Shown here piece after piece: positions 7,063-15,873 of a DNA stretch of 64,000 nt. Source of the stretch: Pseudovibrio axinellae (GTDB taxonomy: Bacteria; Pseudomonadota; Alphaproteobacteria; Rhizobiales; Stappiaceae). Numbering within the stretch: the stretch's first letter is position 1; the number at the start of each line of letters is the position of its first letter. Below the pieces are notes generated by a model that was given only the letters and a program-made list of their open reading frames with translations, was not told the DNA's origin and made no database searches. The stretch spans positions 1-64,000 of the forward strand of contig NZ_FOFM01000001.1 of assembly GCF_900110875.1 (NCBI RefSeq), written 5' to 3'. The position numbers and the translations under genes were made by a program.

Positions 7063-8409
7063 ATGCCCCAGATAGTCAAGATGCCGGAACGAAATCAACA
7101 CTCCAGCGCCTATGACCTGCTTGGTTTAGGGATCGGGCCATTCAACTTGAGTGTGGCTGCGCTTGCCCAAAGCATTCCGCAAATGCGCACGGCATTTTTC
7201 GATCAGAAACAAGAGTTTAAATGGCATCACGGGCTAATGTTCTCTGGCTCTATTTTGCAAACTTCGTTTTTGAAAGACTTAGTTACGCCCGTTGAACCAA
7301 CCAGCCCGTATTCCTTCCTGGCCTTTCTGGTTGAGAAGAAGCGCTTTTATGATTTCCTAGCGGGCGGGTTTACCGGGGTCACCCGCGTTGAATTCAACGA
7401 GTATCTGGCATGGGCAGCAGGTAAAATGAGCAACTTGCAATGGGGTCGTTCTGCGCAAGATGCCACCCTAAAAGATGATGCCCTGACCGTTACCTTTGAC
7501 GATGGCCGTGTGGTATCTTCGAAAAACCTGGTGATTGGCACCGGTATGACGCCGTTTCTGCCTCATTGGTCGCAACCGCACCTGGGTGAAAATTGTTTTC
7601 ATGCAAGCAATTACCTTTCCCAAGACCGCTGCTTTGATAACAAATGTGTTACGGTGATTGGCGGCGGTCAAACTGGTGCGGAGATTGTGCTTGATCTTCT
7701 TACAAACCAGCAGCGAAAGCCGAAGGAGGTCCTTTGGATCAGCAATCTTCCGCGGTTTTCGCCATTGGAAGAAGGCGGTTTTGTTGACCAGGTGTTTACA
7801 CCGGGATACGTCAGTAGCTACCAGAGCTTGCCTGAGCGCAGCCAACTGCAAGAGGTTGCAAGCCAGAAACTTGCCAGCGATGGCCTGACGCCGAGCACGG
7901 TGGATGAGCTTTATGCTGAGGTCTACCGTCGCAAACACCTAAGCAACAACGAATGTAACATCACTTTGCTTTCTGGCCGCAATGTAATCGCCATGGAGCG
8001 TAACGGGCCAAGCTATCAGCTCACGTCACAGTCCGCGATCAGCGAACAGGTCGAGCAACAACAAACGGACATCGTTGTGCTAGCAACAGGTGCAAGACCT
8101 GCCCTTCCCGACTTTATGGAGCCACTCCTTCCACGTCTTAGTATGGATGAAAATGGCCTGCCAGAATTGGACAGCTCGTACAAGCTGGCATGGGATGGCC
8201 CGAAGAACCTGCAGATTTTTGGTCTGAACTTGGGCCTCTCCTCTCACGGCATTGTTGATCCTCAAATGAGCCTAATGGCCTGGCGCGCCGCGACCATTCT
8301 CAACCGTGTTGTGGGATCAGAGTTGTTTGATCTGGATGAAGACGAACAGATGATTAAGTGGCCAAGCGTGCCGCAGGAAAGTGTTTTGGCACAGGTTATG
8401 CCTGCCTGA
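7063..8409 (+). CDS. iucD: L-lysine N6-monooxygenase (aerobactin type)
   Basis: A 448-residue flavin-dependent N-hydroxylating monooxygenase that hydroxylates the side-chain amine of lysine, the first step of aerobactin synthesis. The FAD motif GLGIGPFNLS is at 21-30, the NADPH motif VIGGGQTGAE near 198-207, then ATGARP near 343-348. The C-terminal block NLGLSSHGIVDPQMSLMAWR is typical of IucD/AlcA proteins. AAGGAA precedes the ATG. Ornithine or a diamine is an alternative substrate, but two NIS synthetases with no decarboxylase in the operon favour lysine and an aerobactin-like product. Confidence 0.88.
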   Translation: MPQIVKMPERNQHSSAYDLLGLGIGPFNLSVAALAQSIPQMRTAFFDQKQEFKWHHGLMFSGSILQTSFLKDLVTPVEPTSPYSFLAFLVEKKRFYDFLAGGFTGVTRVEFNEYLAWAAGKMSNLQWGRSAQDATLKDDALTVTFDDGRVVSSKNLVIGTGMTPFLPHWSQPHLGENCFHASNYLSQDRCFDNKCVTVIGGGQTGAEIVLDLLTNQQRKPKEVLWISNLPRFSPLEEGGFVDQVFTPGYVSSYQSLPERSQLQEVASQKLASDGLTPSTVDELYAEVYRRKHLSNNECNITLLSGRNVIAMERNGPSYQLTSQSAISEQVEQQQTDIVVLATGARPALPDFMEPLLPRLSMDENGLPELDSSYKLAWDGPKNLQIFGLNLGLSSHGIVDPQMSLMAWRAATILNRVVGSELFDLDEDEQMIKWPSVPQESVLAQVMPA

Positions 8410-8450
8410 CCTAACAGTACGCTCCATTCAATCAAGGCTTCAAAACCGTC

Positions 8451-10271
8451 ATGAATAAAACCTTTCATTTGAGTCAGGCGCACGCTGATCGTGCGTCTGT
8501 TCTACCTACACCTGTGCAGCAGGCAGAACACGCTACAACCAATGCATTCCTCAATGCATTACTGCGGGAATGGTCAGACTGGTGGTTTCTTACAAGCGAG
8601 CAAAAAAAGCTGCATTCGTTTGATGAAGAAACAGCTTGTCTGCCCTTGGCAGACAACACCTGTTTACTGGTGAGAATTCCAAGTCACACGGCAGCGCGCT
8701 TTGAGGTGCAACTGCCGTTATACCACTGGAGCGGCACAGGCGATCCAAAGCCGATCAGCCCGATTAATGCGCTCACCCTATTGGCGACGGACAAGCAAGT
8801 CAGCCCCGGCGAGGATCAAAGACAGCTCACCTTGTTGTCTCGCATTCTAGATAGCCATCAGGGCCAGATACGCGCTTATGAGTTTGAGGCGAAACAAGAG
8901 CCTTCCCTTGCTAAGGCGTGGAATTTTCAGCAAGCTGAACAAGCACTTGTCTCCGGTCACCCGACCCACCCAAATCCACGCAGCAGAGATGAGCTTAGCA
9001 CAGGGGAAGCAGCCTTTTATGCGCCAGAGCTTCAAGGTCGTTTCCCATTGTTCTGGGTTCTGGCGCACCGTTCAATTCTGGCGTCAGGCTCCGGCGTTTC
9101 CATGAAAGCGTTTGACATGTGCCGCGTCCTTGCCAAGAGCGATGAAACATTGCCTGAATCTTTGTGCACGGCGCAGGACGACGCTTATGTTCCAGTGCCT
9201 TGGCATCCATGGCAGGCGAAACGCTTGCTGGCCAAACCGCAGGTGATTGAATGGCTTCAACAAGGTCTGTTTAAATCTCTTGGCTGCATTGGCCTGCCAT
9301 TTGCTGCAACTGCATCCATGCGCGGCGTACACGCATTTCATGCGCCATACATGCTGAAATACTCGCTCTCCATGCGGATCACCAACTCCAAGCGCGTTTT
9401 GGCCCGCAAAGAAGTTGAGCGCGGCGTTCAAATGGCAGAGTTACTTTCTGGTGACTTTGGAACCCAGCTTGGCGAGGAGTTTCCAGCAGTTACTATCCTC
9501 ACTGAACCAGGGTACGTCGCCCTTCGCGCGCCAGATGGCGGTGCAATGGAAGACAGTTTTGTAATCCTGCGCGACAATCTTTTCCGCAAGGAAGAGCAAG
9601 GTGGCGCAATCATGCTCGCCAGCTTATGCGAGCCACGCCTTGCTGCACCTTCGCCTCTGGGTGAGTTGATTTGCAACCGGGCTGTTCAGACAGCCCAACC
9701 GCCAGAGACCGTTGCAAAAGACTGGCTGACATCCTTTATGCAAGTGGCGATCATGCCACTATTGGAAATTCGCGCCAAACACGGCCTTCTGTTTGGCTCA
9801 CACCAGCAAAATATGATGGTGGGTTTGAGTGATGGCATACCCTCTCACCTTTATATCAGAGACTGTCAGGGTACAGGTCATCTGACGACCCATCATGATA
9901 ATTTGGCATCTTTTTTGCCGGAGATTGGCGAGAATGCAGAAAACGTTGTGCCTCCAGAGCTAGGCGACGAACTGCTTTGCTACTACGTGATCGTCAATAA
10001 CCTGCTGCACACCGTGAGTACTTTGGTGTTCGACGGTTTGATAGATGAGCGCTACGCGTACGACTTGATCCGCAAACAGCTAAAACATGCCTTTAAGACA
10101 ACTTCTGGCGATCCAGCGTTCTATGAGTATTTGCTGACATCCCCACAGCTGGTGAGCAAAGGCAATTACCGCACGAGTTTGAGCGGCGTGAATGAAGCCT
10201 CCGGCGACGGATCAGGCCAGCTGGCAGCCTTCCTTAAAATAGACAACCCATTTCTCGAGCCGAAGACCTAA
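8451..10271 (+). CDS. iucA: IucA-like NIS siderophore synthetase
   Basis: A 606-residue member of the IucA/IucC (NRPS-independent siderophore) synthetase family, which joins N6-acetyl-N6-hydroxylysine to citrate using ATP. Family landmarks are GHPTHPNPRSR (about 164-174), VPVPWHPWQ (about 245-253), ATASMRGVHAFHAPYMLKYS (about 286-305, nucleotide-binding region), the catalytic-site block GSHQQNMMV (about 449-457) and YIRDCQGTG (about 466-474). It is separated by 41 bases from iucD and by 2 bases from the acetyltransferase gene. The IucA versus IucC assignment rests on sequence style and presence of the second synthetase downstream. Confidence 0.85.
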   Translation: MNKTFHLSQAHADRASVLPTPVQQAEHATTNAFLNALLREWSDWWFLTSEQKKLHSFDEETACLPLADNTCLLVRIPSHTAARFEVQLPLYHWSGTGDPKPISPINALTLLATDKQVSPGEDQRQLTLLSRILDSHQGQIRAYEFEAKQEPSLAKAWNFQQAEQALVSGHPTHPNPRSRDELSTGEAAFYAPELQGRFPLFWVLAHRSILASGSGVSMKAFDMCRVLAKSDETLPESLCTAQDDAYVPVPWHPWQAKRLLAKPQVIEWLQQGLFKSLGCIGLPFAATASMRGVHAFHAPYMLKYSLSMRITNSKRVLARKEVERGVQMAELLSGDFGTQLGEEFPAVTILTEPGYVALRAPDGGAMEDSFVILRDNLFRKEEQGGAIMLASLCEPRLAAPSPLGELICNRAVQTAQPPETVAKDWLTSFMQVAIMPLLEIRAKHGLLFGSHQQNMMVGLSDGIPSHLYIRDCQGTGHLTTHHDNLASFLPEIGENAENVVPPELGDELLCYYVIVNNLLHTVSTLVFDGLIDERYAYDLIRKQLKHAFKTTSGDPAFYEYLLTSPQLVSKGNYRTSLSGVNEASGDGSGQLAAFLKIDNPFLEPKT

Positions 10272-10273
10272 CA

Positions 10274-11296
10274 ATGACACTTGATCAAACACTTAGTAGA
10301 TCCACACTTGCTGGTACACAAGCACCGCTTTGCACAGGCTCATGGAGCGACGGGGAGCTGACCATTCTTCGGGGCAACGAAGCCTTTGCCTATGCCTGTC
10401 TGGATAATGCAAGGCACGCCCGCTTACAGCTTTCTTTTAATGCTGAGGCGTCATCTGACGATGCAACGCGCGCAATTCTTCTTGGTTTAGAGGCCTGTTT
10501 TGCAGCCCATGAAGAGATACAGGAGATCAACCTAACGCTGCCTGAAGGGTTTGTGAGCCCGCGCGACCTGCCATTCCTTGCTGTATCCAACAATGAACAT
10601 TGGGCACACCGCTCTGGCTTCTATCAAAACCCAGATCTCTGGATCTTTCATAAAACATCTGGCCGTCTTCGTACCGGACTGGTTGAAGGCCCCAATGGCA
10701 GAGATTTTCCACTACGCCCGCCTCACCCGTCCGGTCTTTGCTATGAACGTTATGACCCGGTTGCGGACGTCGTTGTTTCGTTCCGTGCGGTCGACATTGA
10801 CCGTGATCTGGACACCTTCCATCGCTGGATGAATGATGGCCGCGTAGCGTATTTCTGGGAGTTGGCGCAGTCGAAAGACGAGCTCAGAGCCTACCTTGAA
10901 GTGCTGCAATCAAAACCCCACACCTACCCCCTCATTGGTTGCTTTAACGGAGAAGATGCTGGTTATTTTGAAACCTATTGGGCACGGGAAGATCGGCTTG
11001 GAGCTTATTATGCGTCGCAAGCATATGACCGCGGATGGCACGGGCTGATTGGAGAACGCAAACATCTGGGCAAGGTAAAAACAGGTGCTTGGCTACGTGG
11101 GTTGACGCACTACCTGTTTTTGGACTGCCCGCTGAGCGAAAACATCATGGGGGAGCCGCGGGTAGACAACGCCAAACTGCTCTCCTACGCAGATTCGCTT
11201 GCCTACGAAAAGCTCAAGGAGTTTGACTTCCCGCACAAACGCTCCGCGTTGATGTGCTGTCGCCGCGACAGTTTCTTCTCCAAGGTGCGCCTATGA
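10274..11296 (+). CDS. iucB: N6-hydroxylysine O-acetyltransferase (IucB-like)
   Basis: A 340-residue siderophore-type GNAT acetyltransferase. It acetylates N6-hydroxylysine to give the hydroxamate arm of the siderophore. The catalytic domain is C-terminal (about 170-335) and shows the family signs VDIDRDLDTFHRWMNDGRV, YFETYWAREDRL, DRGWHGLIGE and GEPRVDNAKLL. The N-terminal 150 residues form the non-catalytic domain usual in this family. The ATG lies 2 bases after the IucA stop, and the stop overlaps the start of the next gene (ATGA), so translation is coupled. Confidence 0.88.
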   Translation: MTLDQTLSRSTLAGTQAPLCTGSWSDGELTILRGNEAFAYACLDNARHARLQLSFNAEASSDDATRAILLGLEACFAAHEEIQEINLTLPEGFVSPRDLPFLAVSNNEHWAHRSGFYQNPDLWIFHKTSGRLRTGLVEGPNGRDFPLRPPHPSGLCYERYDPVADVVVSFRAVDIDRDLDTFHRWMNDGRVAYFWELAQSKDELRAYLEVLQSKPHTYPLIGCFNGEDAGYFETYWAREDRLGAYYASQAYDRGWHGLIGERKHLGKVKTGAWLRGLTHYLFLDCPLSENIMGEPRVDNAKLLSYADSLAYEKLKEFDFPHKRSALMCCRRDSFFSKVRL

Positions 11297-13071
11297 GTAT
11301 GCAGCAGCAAAACACAACCACAAAGGCAACGCAGGTGTCACAGTTGTGGGCGCAGGTCTGCCATGCTGCCTTGGCAAAGTTGCTTAGCGAATTAACATAT
11401 GAAGAGGTTCTGGCGCCGGTTTTGACTGGTGCTGAACGCTTTGAGTTGCAGCTCGCTTGCGGTGTGTATTACACGTTTCAGGCACAAACCATGGCCTGGG
11501 GCAACCTTTGGGTAGAACCTGAAAGCATCGCACGACATGGCGACACAGACATGCCTGTGTCGCCACTTCAATTTGCAATCGATGCGCAAACAGAGCTTGC
11601 CATGAAACCAGAGACACTCGCGACTTTCTTGCGTGAGATGTCCAACACGCTGCGTCAGGATTTGCATCTGGCACGAACAAATGGTGGTCTGGATGCAGAA
11701 CAGCTTCTTCAGCTGAAAAGCCACGAGCTTCATACATTGCTGGAAGGGCACCCAAAAGCTGTGGCAAACAAAGGTCGCCTTGGCTGGGGTGCTGAGGACA
11801 CGGCCCGCTTTGCACCAGAGGCGCGCCAGCCTTTAACGCTGATTTGGCTCGCCGCCCTGCGTGAGAATTGCGAGCTCAGCCATCGTGAAGTCAATGAGGA
11901 ACGTCGTTTCCTGAAAGAGGCTTTGGGGAAGGCTGAAAGCGAGCGTTTGTTTGCAGCGTTTGCAGAAAAAGGCGTCGATTTTGAAAACTACTGTGTGATC
12001 CCTGTGCACCCGTGGCAGTGGGATCATGTGATACAGCAGACCCATGTCCATGATCTGCATACAGGCAAGTTGATTGAGCTAGGCACCTTTGGTGGTCGTT
12101 ATGTTTCCGGTCCGTCCTTGCGCACCCTCACCAGTGTGGACCGGCCCGGCAGCCCAGATGTCAAAGTTGCTTTGATGATCCTGAATACCTCTGCATGGCG
12201 TGGTATTCCCGGTAAGTACATTACCAACGGGTCTGCCCTGTCAAATTGGCTGCATGGTATTGTGCAGGAAGACGATCAGTTGAAAGATACTGTGCTCATT
12301 CTGCGCGAACAGCGAGGTGTTTGGTATCGCCACCCCTTTTACGATCAACTCTCCAACATCCCATACCAGCATAATGAATCTTTGGGTGCAATCTGGCGGG
12401 AAAACGCAAGTGGCCGGGTTGGAGCGAATAAAGTGGCCCATCTTTATGCCGCCTTGCTACACATGGACAATGCAGGAGTACCCTTAGCAGCCCGGCATGC
12501 TCAAAAAACTGGAATGGCCCTTAGCGAATGGATCCGGCGCCTGTTCGAAGTCACCGTCGTCCCACTCTATCACATGCTCTGCGTCTATGGTGTTGGCTTC
12601 ATTGCGCATGGACAAAACATAACAGTGGTGTTGGAAAACCACATACCCACCGGCATGGCGATCAAAGACCTGCAAGGCGACGTCGATCTCGTCAACCAAG
12701 TTTATCCTGAACAGTGTGATCTTAGTGATGACTTGCGCGCGCTACTGCCTGCAAAACCTGCAGCCTACATCGTGCACGACATCCAAACCGCACACTTCAT
12801 CACAGTCCTGAGGTTCTTATCTTCTGCGCTTCAAAACGCAGAACAAATGCACGAAAGCGACTTCTATCAGATACTTGGAGCCACGTTGAAGGACTATATG
12901 GCGCAGCATCCACAGTATGAAGCGCGGTTCAAAACCTTTGAGCTATTTGCCCCAACTATCCCTCGTGTCTGCATCAACAAAGTTCGCTTTCAAATTGGCT
13001 ACGGCGACAACGCAGAGCGCCCATTACCAGCCCTGGGCACCGATTTAAAAAATCCACTCGTGGGTGGGTGA
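11293..13071 (+). CDS. iucC: IucC-like NIS siderophore synthetase (aerobactin synthase)
   Basis: A 592-residue second IucA/IucC-family synthetase, which would couple the second hydroxamate arm to complete the siderophore. Landmarks are LEGHPKAVANKGRLGW (about 152-167), IPVHPWQWDHV (about 237-247), the block SLRTLTSVDRPG followed by ALMILNTSAWRGIPGKYI (about 276-312), AHGQNITVVLENH (about 440-452) and IKDLQGDV (about 458-465). The chosen ATG at 11293 overlaps the IucB stop as ATGA. A longer reading from 11254 lies wholly within iucB and lacks a ribosome site. No TonB-dependent receptor or ferric reductase gene follows. Confidence 0.87.
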   Translation: MSMQQQNTTTKATQVSQLWAQVCHAALAKLLSELTYEEVLAPVLTGAERFELQLACGVYYTFQAQTMAWGNLWVEPESIARHGDTDMPVSPLQFAIDAQTELAMKPETLATFLREMSNTLRQDLHLARTNGGLDAEQLLQLKSHELHTLLEGHPKAVANKGRLGWGAEDTARFAPEARQPLTLIWLAALRENCELSHREVNEERRFLKEALGKAESERLFAAFAEKGVDFENYCVIPVHPWQWDHVIQQTHVHDLHTGKLIELGTFGGRYVSGPSLRTLTSVDRPGSPDVKVALMILNTSAWRGIPGKYITNGSALSNWLHGIVQEDDQLKDTVLILREQRGVWYRHPFYDQLSNIPYQHNESLGAIWRENASGRVGANKVAHLYAALLHMDNAGVPLAARHAQKTGMALSEWIRRLFEVTVVPLYHMLCVYGVGFIAHGQNITVVLENHIPTGMAIKDLQGDVDLVNQVYPEQCDLSDDLRALLPAKPAAYIVHDIQTAHFITVLRFLSSALQNAEQMHESDFYQILGATLKDYMAQHPQYEARFKTFELFAPTIPRVCINKVRFQIGYGDNAERPLPALGTDLKNPLVGG

Positions 13072-13092
13072 AACTCCCGTTTAGATAGAAAA

Positions 13093-13126
13093 AACAGCAG
13101 CTCTTGGTTCTAACAGAGCTGCTGTT
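13093..13126. terminator. Hairpin after the siderophore operon
   Basis: AACAGCAGCTC (13093-13103) pairs perfectly with GAGCTGCTGTT (13116-13126) around a 12-base loop. It lies 22 bases after the iucC stop, consistent with operon termination. The T-run, however, follows on the minus strand, not the plus strand. Confidence 0.6.
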
Positions 13127-13255
13127 GTAAAACGTAATGTCCTGCTCGCTTCATTCTTATTCCCCATCTTGGGTGGGTTCTTTTTCCTTGCGCGCTTTGT
13201 TTCTCTTCACTACCTATGCCCCTATTAGAAACAATGTTATTTGAAGGAACGTAGT

Positions 13256-14080
13256 GTGGCTGTTGAACAAGATGTAGCGCAAACTCTGGGCGTACGCAGT
13301 GATCTGCTTGTAGAGTACAGCAATAGCCAGATTGAGGTCCACCCAGACAGACTTGTTCTACGTACACCAGATGAGCCTCACTATTGGGCCGGTAATATGG
13401 TTTTCTTCCGGGGAAATACCGTCGACCCTGAACAGCAGATCACGCAATTTCGCAAGGATCTCCCAGAAGCCGCGCATACGATGTTCGGTTGGGATACGCC
13501 TGATATGAAGATCGGGAAAGAGCACGCACCATTTTCTGACCTTGGGTATGAATTGGAACAAATCGATGTCCTAAGCCTGAGCGGACCTCTTAACCGTGCA
13601 CCTCTCCCAGAGGGGATCAGCATACGCCCTGTTGAGACTGACGAGGAGTGGGAACAAGTCATCGCCCTGCAAATTGATACCGCTGTAGAGCAAGGTTACG
13701 ATCGTGCTAGCTTTGGGGTCTACGTATCGACACGCTTTGCTGCTCGTCGCCGCCAAATCAAAGCAGGACTGGCAATTTGGTTCGGTGCTTTCGACGGAGA
13801 TCTCTTAGTTGCAGATTTGGGCGTCTATTCTGGTGCAAGTGTTTCGCGGTTTCAAGAAGTCGAAACGCGCCCAAGCCATCGTAGACGCGGTATCTGCGCT
13901 GCGCTCGTAACTGCCGGAGTAGATTGGGCCAGGGCGCAGGCTCCGGCAACAATACCCGTTCTCCAGGCTCATAGTGAAAGCCCTGCTGGTCGGATCTACA
14001 GACGCTCAGGATTTGAGCACCAGGAAACCCTCGTCTTGGCAATCCTTCCCCCACAAGGCACCTTCGAACGTCCTGAATAA
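13256..14080 (+). CDS. GNAT family acetyltransferase
   Basis: A 274-residue protein starting at GTG 13256, chosen because AAGGAA at 13244-13249 is well spaced before it; a TTG at 13241 would add five residues without a ribosome site. The C-terminal half (about 125-260) is a GNAT domain with motif A VETRPSHRRRGICAALV and the later SPAGRIYRRSGF. The N-terminal half is a second, degenerate GNAT-like region. Substrate unknown. It lies 184 bases after iucC beyond a hairpin, so it is probably a separate unit, although a link with the siderophore cannot be excluded. Confidence 0.75.
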   Translation: MAVEQDVAQTLGVRSDLLVEYSNSQIEVHPDRLVLRTPDEPHYWAGNMVFFRGNTVDPEQQITQFRKDLPEAAHTMFGWDTPDMKIGKEHAPFSDLGYELEQIDVLSLSGPLNRAPLPEGISIRPVETDEEWEQVIALQIDTAVEQGYDRASFGVYVSTRFAARRRQIKAGLAIWFGAFDGDLLVADLGVYSGASVSRFQEVETRPSHRRRGICAALVTAGVDWARAQAPATIPVLQAHSESPAGRIYRRSGFEHQETLVLAILPPQGTFERPE

Positions 14081-14095
14081 AGGCGTAACTTGATA

Positions 14096-14140
14096 CCTGC
14101 ACAGTGGATTTGTATCCAATGAAACAGCCCACTGCGCAGG
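14096..14140 (+). terminator. Hairpin after the GNAT gene
   Basis: CCTGC-A-CAGTGG (14096-14107) pairs with CCACTG-C-GCAGG (14129-14140) with one internal mismatch. It starts 15 bases after the GNAT stop. A short T-run appears only about 16 bases further on, so termination is possible but not certain. Confidence 0.4.
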
Positions 14141-14317
14141 ATCGCACGATATCCCTATTTTTGCGCAACCTCTTAGAGTGCGAAATGCCAAGGCTGAACA
14201 GCTAGCCCCTTGCGCCAGACATGACTATTGAAGGCATCATCAAACTGGCGAATGCAGAGACCTCTCCTTCTCCAGATTGTGGGATCACACCTGACAAACT
14301 GTCAGTGGGGGCATGAT

Positions 14318-15283
14318 CTAACTCCTGGTATCTGCGATTAAGGCTAGATTGGTGTGACCTTTTTTGTGCAGGATCTCTGCACTGCGCCATGCGCGTAGGC
14401 CGGTTTTGCAACAAAGGACAATGCGTTTTGCATTGCTGAAATTGTGACTAGCAAGGTCTTCTGGTAGGAGCCGAACGGCTCGTTCGCAGGTCGCCTGTGG
14501 TGTCTCGCAAATGTCTCTTAGCTCAATCACCATATCATCCTGGTGAAGGTCTTGGAGCGATATAAACGGGGTATAGCGCTCAGGTTCTTTGGCGCTGGCA
14601 AATGAGAAGCCGCCGAACTGAAAACTTCTCAGGTCGAGCGTGACAAGGCGTCCCAACGGGTTTGGTGAAAAGCCCAGCAAAACTGCAAGCGTCATTTGAG
14701 CTTGCAGTGTTCCGATGGTTCCGACCGATGGCCCGAGAACTCCGGCACTGGCGCAATTGGCACTGTTGGTTGTGGGGGCCGGAAAGACTGCTCGCAGCGA
14801 TGGCGCACCGCCACAAAAACCTCCAAGATAGCCGGATGTTCCAAGTGCAGAGGCTGAGATAAGCGGTTTACCTTGCAGGTAGCATTCATCTGAGAGCGTA
14901 TAGGATGCGGCGAATGTGTCGGCAGCATCCACGATGACATCGGCCTGCGCAACCAGCTCACTTGCATTTGACGGGTCCAGCGCAACGTTGAGCGCACGCA
15001 GTTCCACCTCTGGATTATACCCGTGTAGGCGCGCCGCCGCCGCATAGGCCTTGCTTTCGCCCACGTCTGCCAATGAGTATAAGGGTTGGCGATGCAAGTT
15101 GCTTTCTTCAACCACATCAGGGTCAACAATCGTGATGACACCTACGCCAGCACCTGCAAGATACTGCATTACCGGGCAGCCTAAGCCACCTGCCCCGACA
15201 ACAAGAACGTGAGCTGCTTGTAATCTCTCTTGGCCCTTTGTTCCAACGTCAGGCAAAATCATCTGGCGGTCATAACGCGTCAT
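14318..15283 (-). CDS. thiF: ThiF-type adenylyltransferase fused to rhodanese domain
   Basis: A 321-residue E1-like enzyme that would adenylate the C-terminal glycine of ThiS for sulfur loading. The Rossmann/ATP loop GAGGLGCP is at 30-37, DPDVVEESNLHRQ at 54-66 and DAADTF at 119-124. A C-terminal rhodanese-like domain (about 238-321) carries the active-site loop CKTGLR at 292-297, which could donate or transfer the sulfur. Unusually, the zinc cysteine pairs of MoeB/ThiF proteins are absent: the first position reads PSLRAVFP (161-168), and no second C-x-x-C appears before the rhodanese domain. Last gene of the thi operon; its ATG overlaps the ThiE stop (ATGA). Confidence 0.85.
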   Translation of the reverse strand: MTRYDRQMILPDVGTKGQERLQAAHVLVVGAGGLGCPVMQYLAGAGVGVITIVDPDVVEESNLHRQPLYSLADVGESKAYAAAARLHGYNPEVELRALNVALDPSNASELVAQADVIVDAADTFAASYTLSDECYLQGKPLISASALGTSGYLGGFCGGAPSLRAVFPAPTTNSANCASAGVLGPSVGTIGTLQAQMTLAVLLGFSPNPLGRLVTLDLRSFQFGGFSFASAKEPERYTPFISLQDLHQDDMVIELRDICETPQATCERAVRLLPEDLASHNFSNAKRIVLCCKTGLRAWRSAEILHKKGHTNLALIADTRS

Positions 15284-15873
15284 CGCTTACAAGCCTCCAC
15301 CCATTCCTGAGTTCGGGCGATCGGGTCGTGTGCCTGCAAAATATCAGTCACCACGGCAGCGCTGTCTGAACCAGCTTGAAAGACGCCAGCTAGTCGCTCT
15401 GGTGTTAAGCCGCCAATGGCAACAAGAGGCGTCTCACCAACCATCTGTTTCCAGCGACTGATGCGCTCCAACCCCTGCGGTTTCCACTTCATTTGCTTCA
15501 GCTTCGTTGGGTAGACCGGCCCCAGAGCAACATATTCTGGTTTATAGGATAGGGCGCGGTCCAATTCTGCTTCATCATGGGTGGAAAGACCAAAGCGAAC
15601 ACCAGCTTTACGCATTGCTGCAAAGTCTGCGTTGCCCATGTCCTCCTGCCCAAGGTGAACGAAGTCACAGCCAAGCTCCAATGCTAGCTCCCAGTAATCA
15701 TTGATGACCAGTTGAGCACGATGCTGCCGACAAAAGTCACGGGCCTTCGTGATTTGCTGACGCACGACCTCATCAGAGCGATCTTTGATGCGGAGCTGAA
15801 CAAACTTCACGCCATGAGGGACCAGCTTTTCAATCCAGGCGATATCACCGGTAATAAGATAAAACCGTTCCAT
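15280..15873 (-). CDS. thiE: Thiamine phosphate synthase
   Basis: A 197-residue TIM-barrel enzyme that joins HMP pyrophosphate and thiazole phosphate to thiamine phosphate. Family signs are QLRIKD (near 26-31), LVINDYWELALELGCDFVHLGQED (about 55-78, with the pyrophosphate/Mg region), FGLSTH, YVALGPVYPTKLK and VAIGGLTPE. It is slightly shorter than average. The start shares one base with the ThiG stop (TGATG), and the stop overlaps the thiF start. No thiD or thiM is in the operon, so HMP phosphate kinase must be encoded elsewhere. Confidence 0.9.
   Translation of the reverse strand: MERFYLITGDIAWIEKLVPHGVKFVQLRIKDRSDEVVRQQITKARDFCRQHRAQLVINDYWELALELGCDFVHLGQEDMGNADFAAMRKAGVRFGLSTHDEAELDRALSYKPEYVALGPVYPTKLKQMKWKPQGLERISRWKQMVGETPLVAIGGLTPERLAGVFQAGSDSAAVVTDILQAHDPIARTQEWVEACKR

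Noticed and set aside
8474-13071. Long minus-strand open frames opposite iucA-iucC
   Set aside because: They are shadows of the coding strand; none has conserved motifs.
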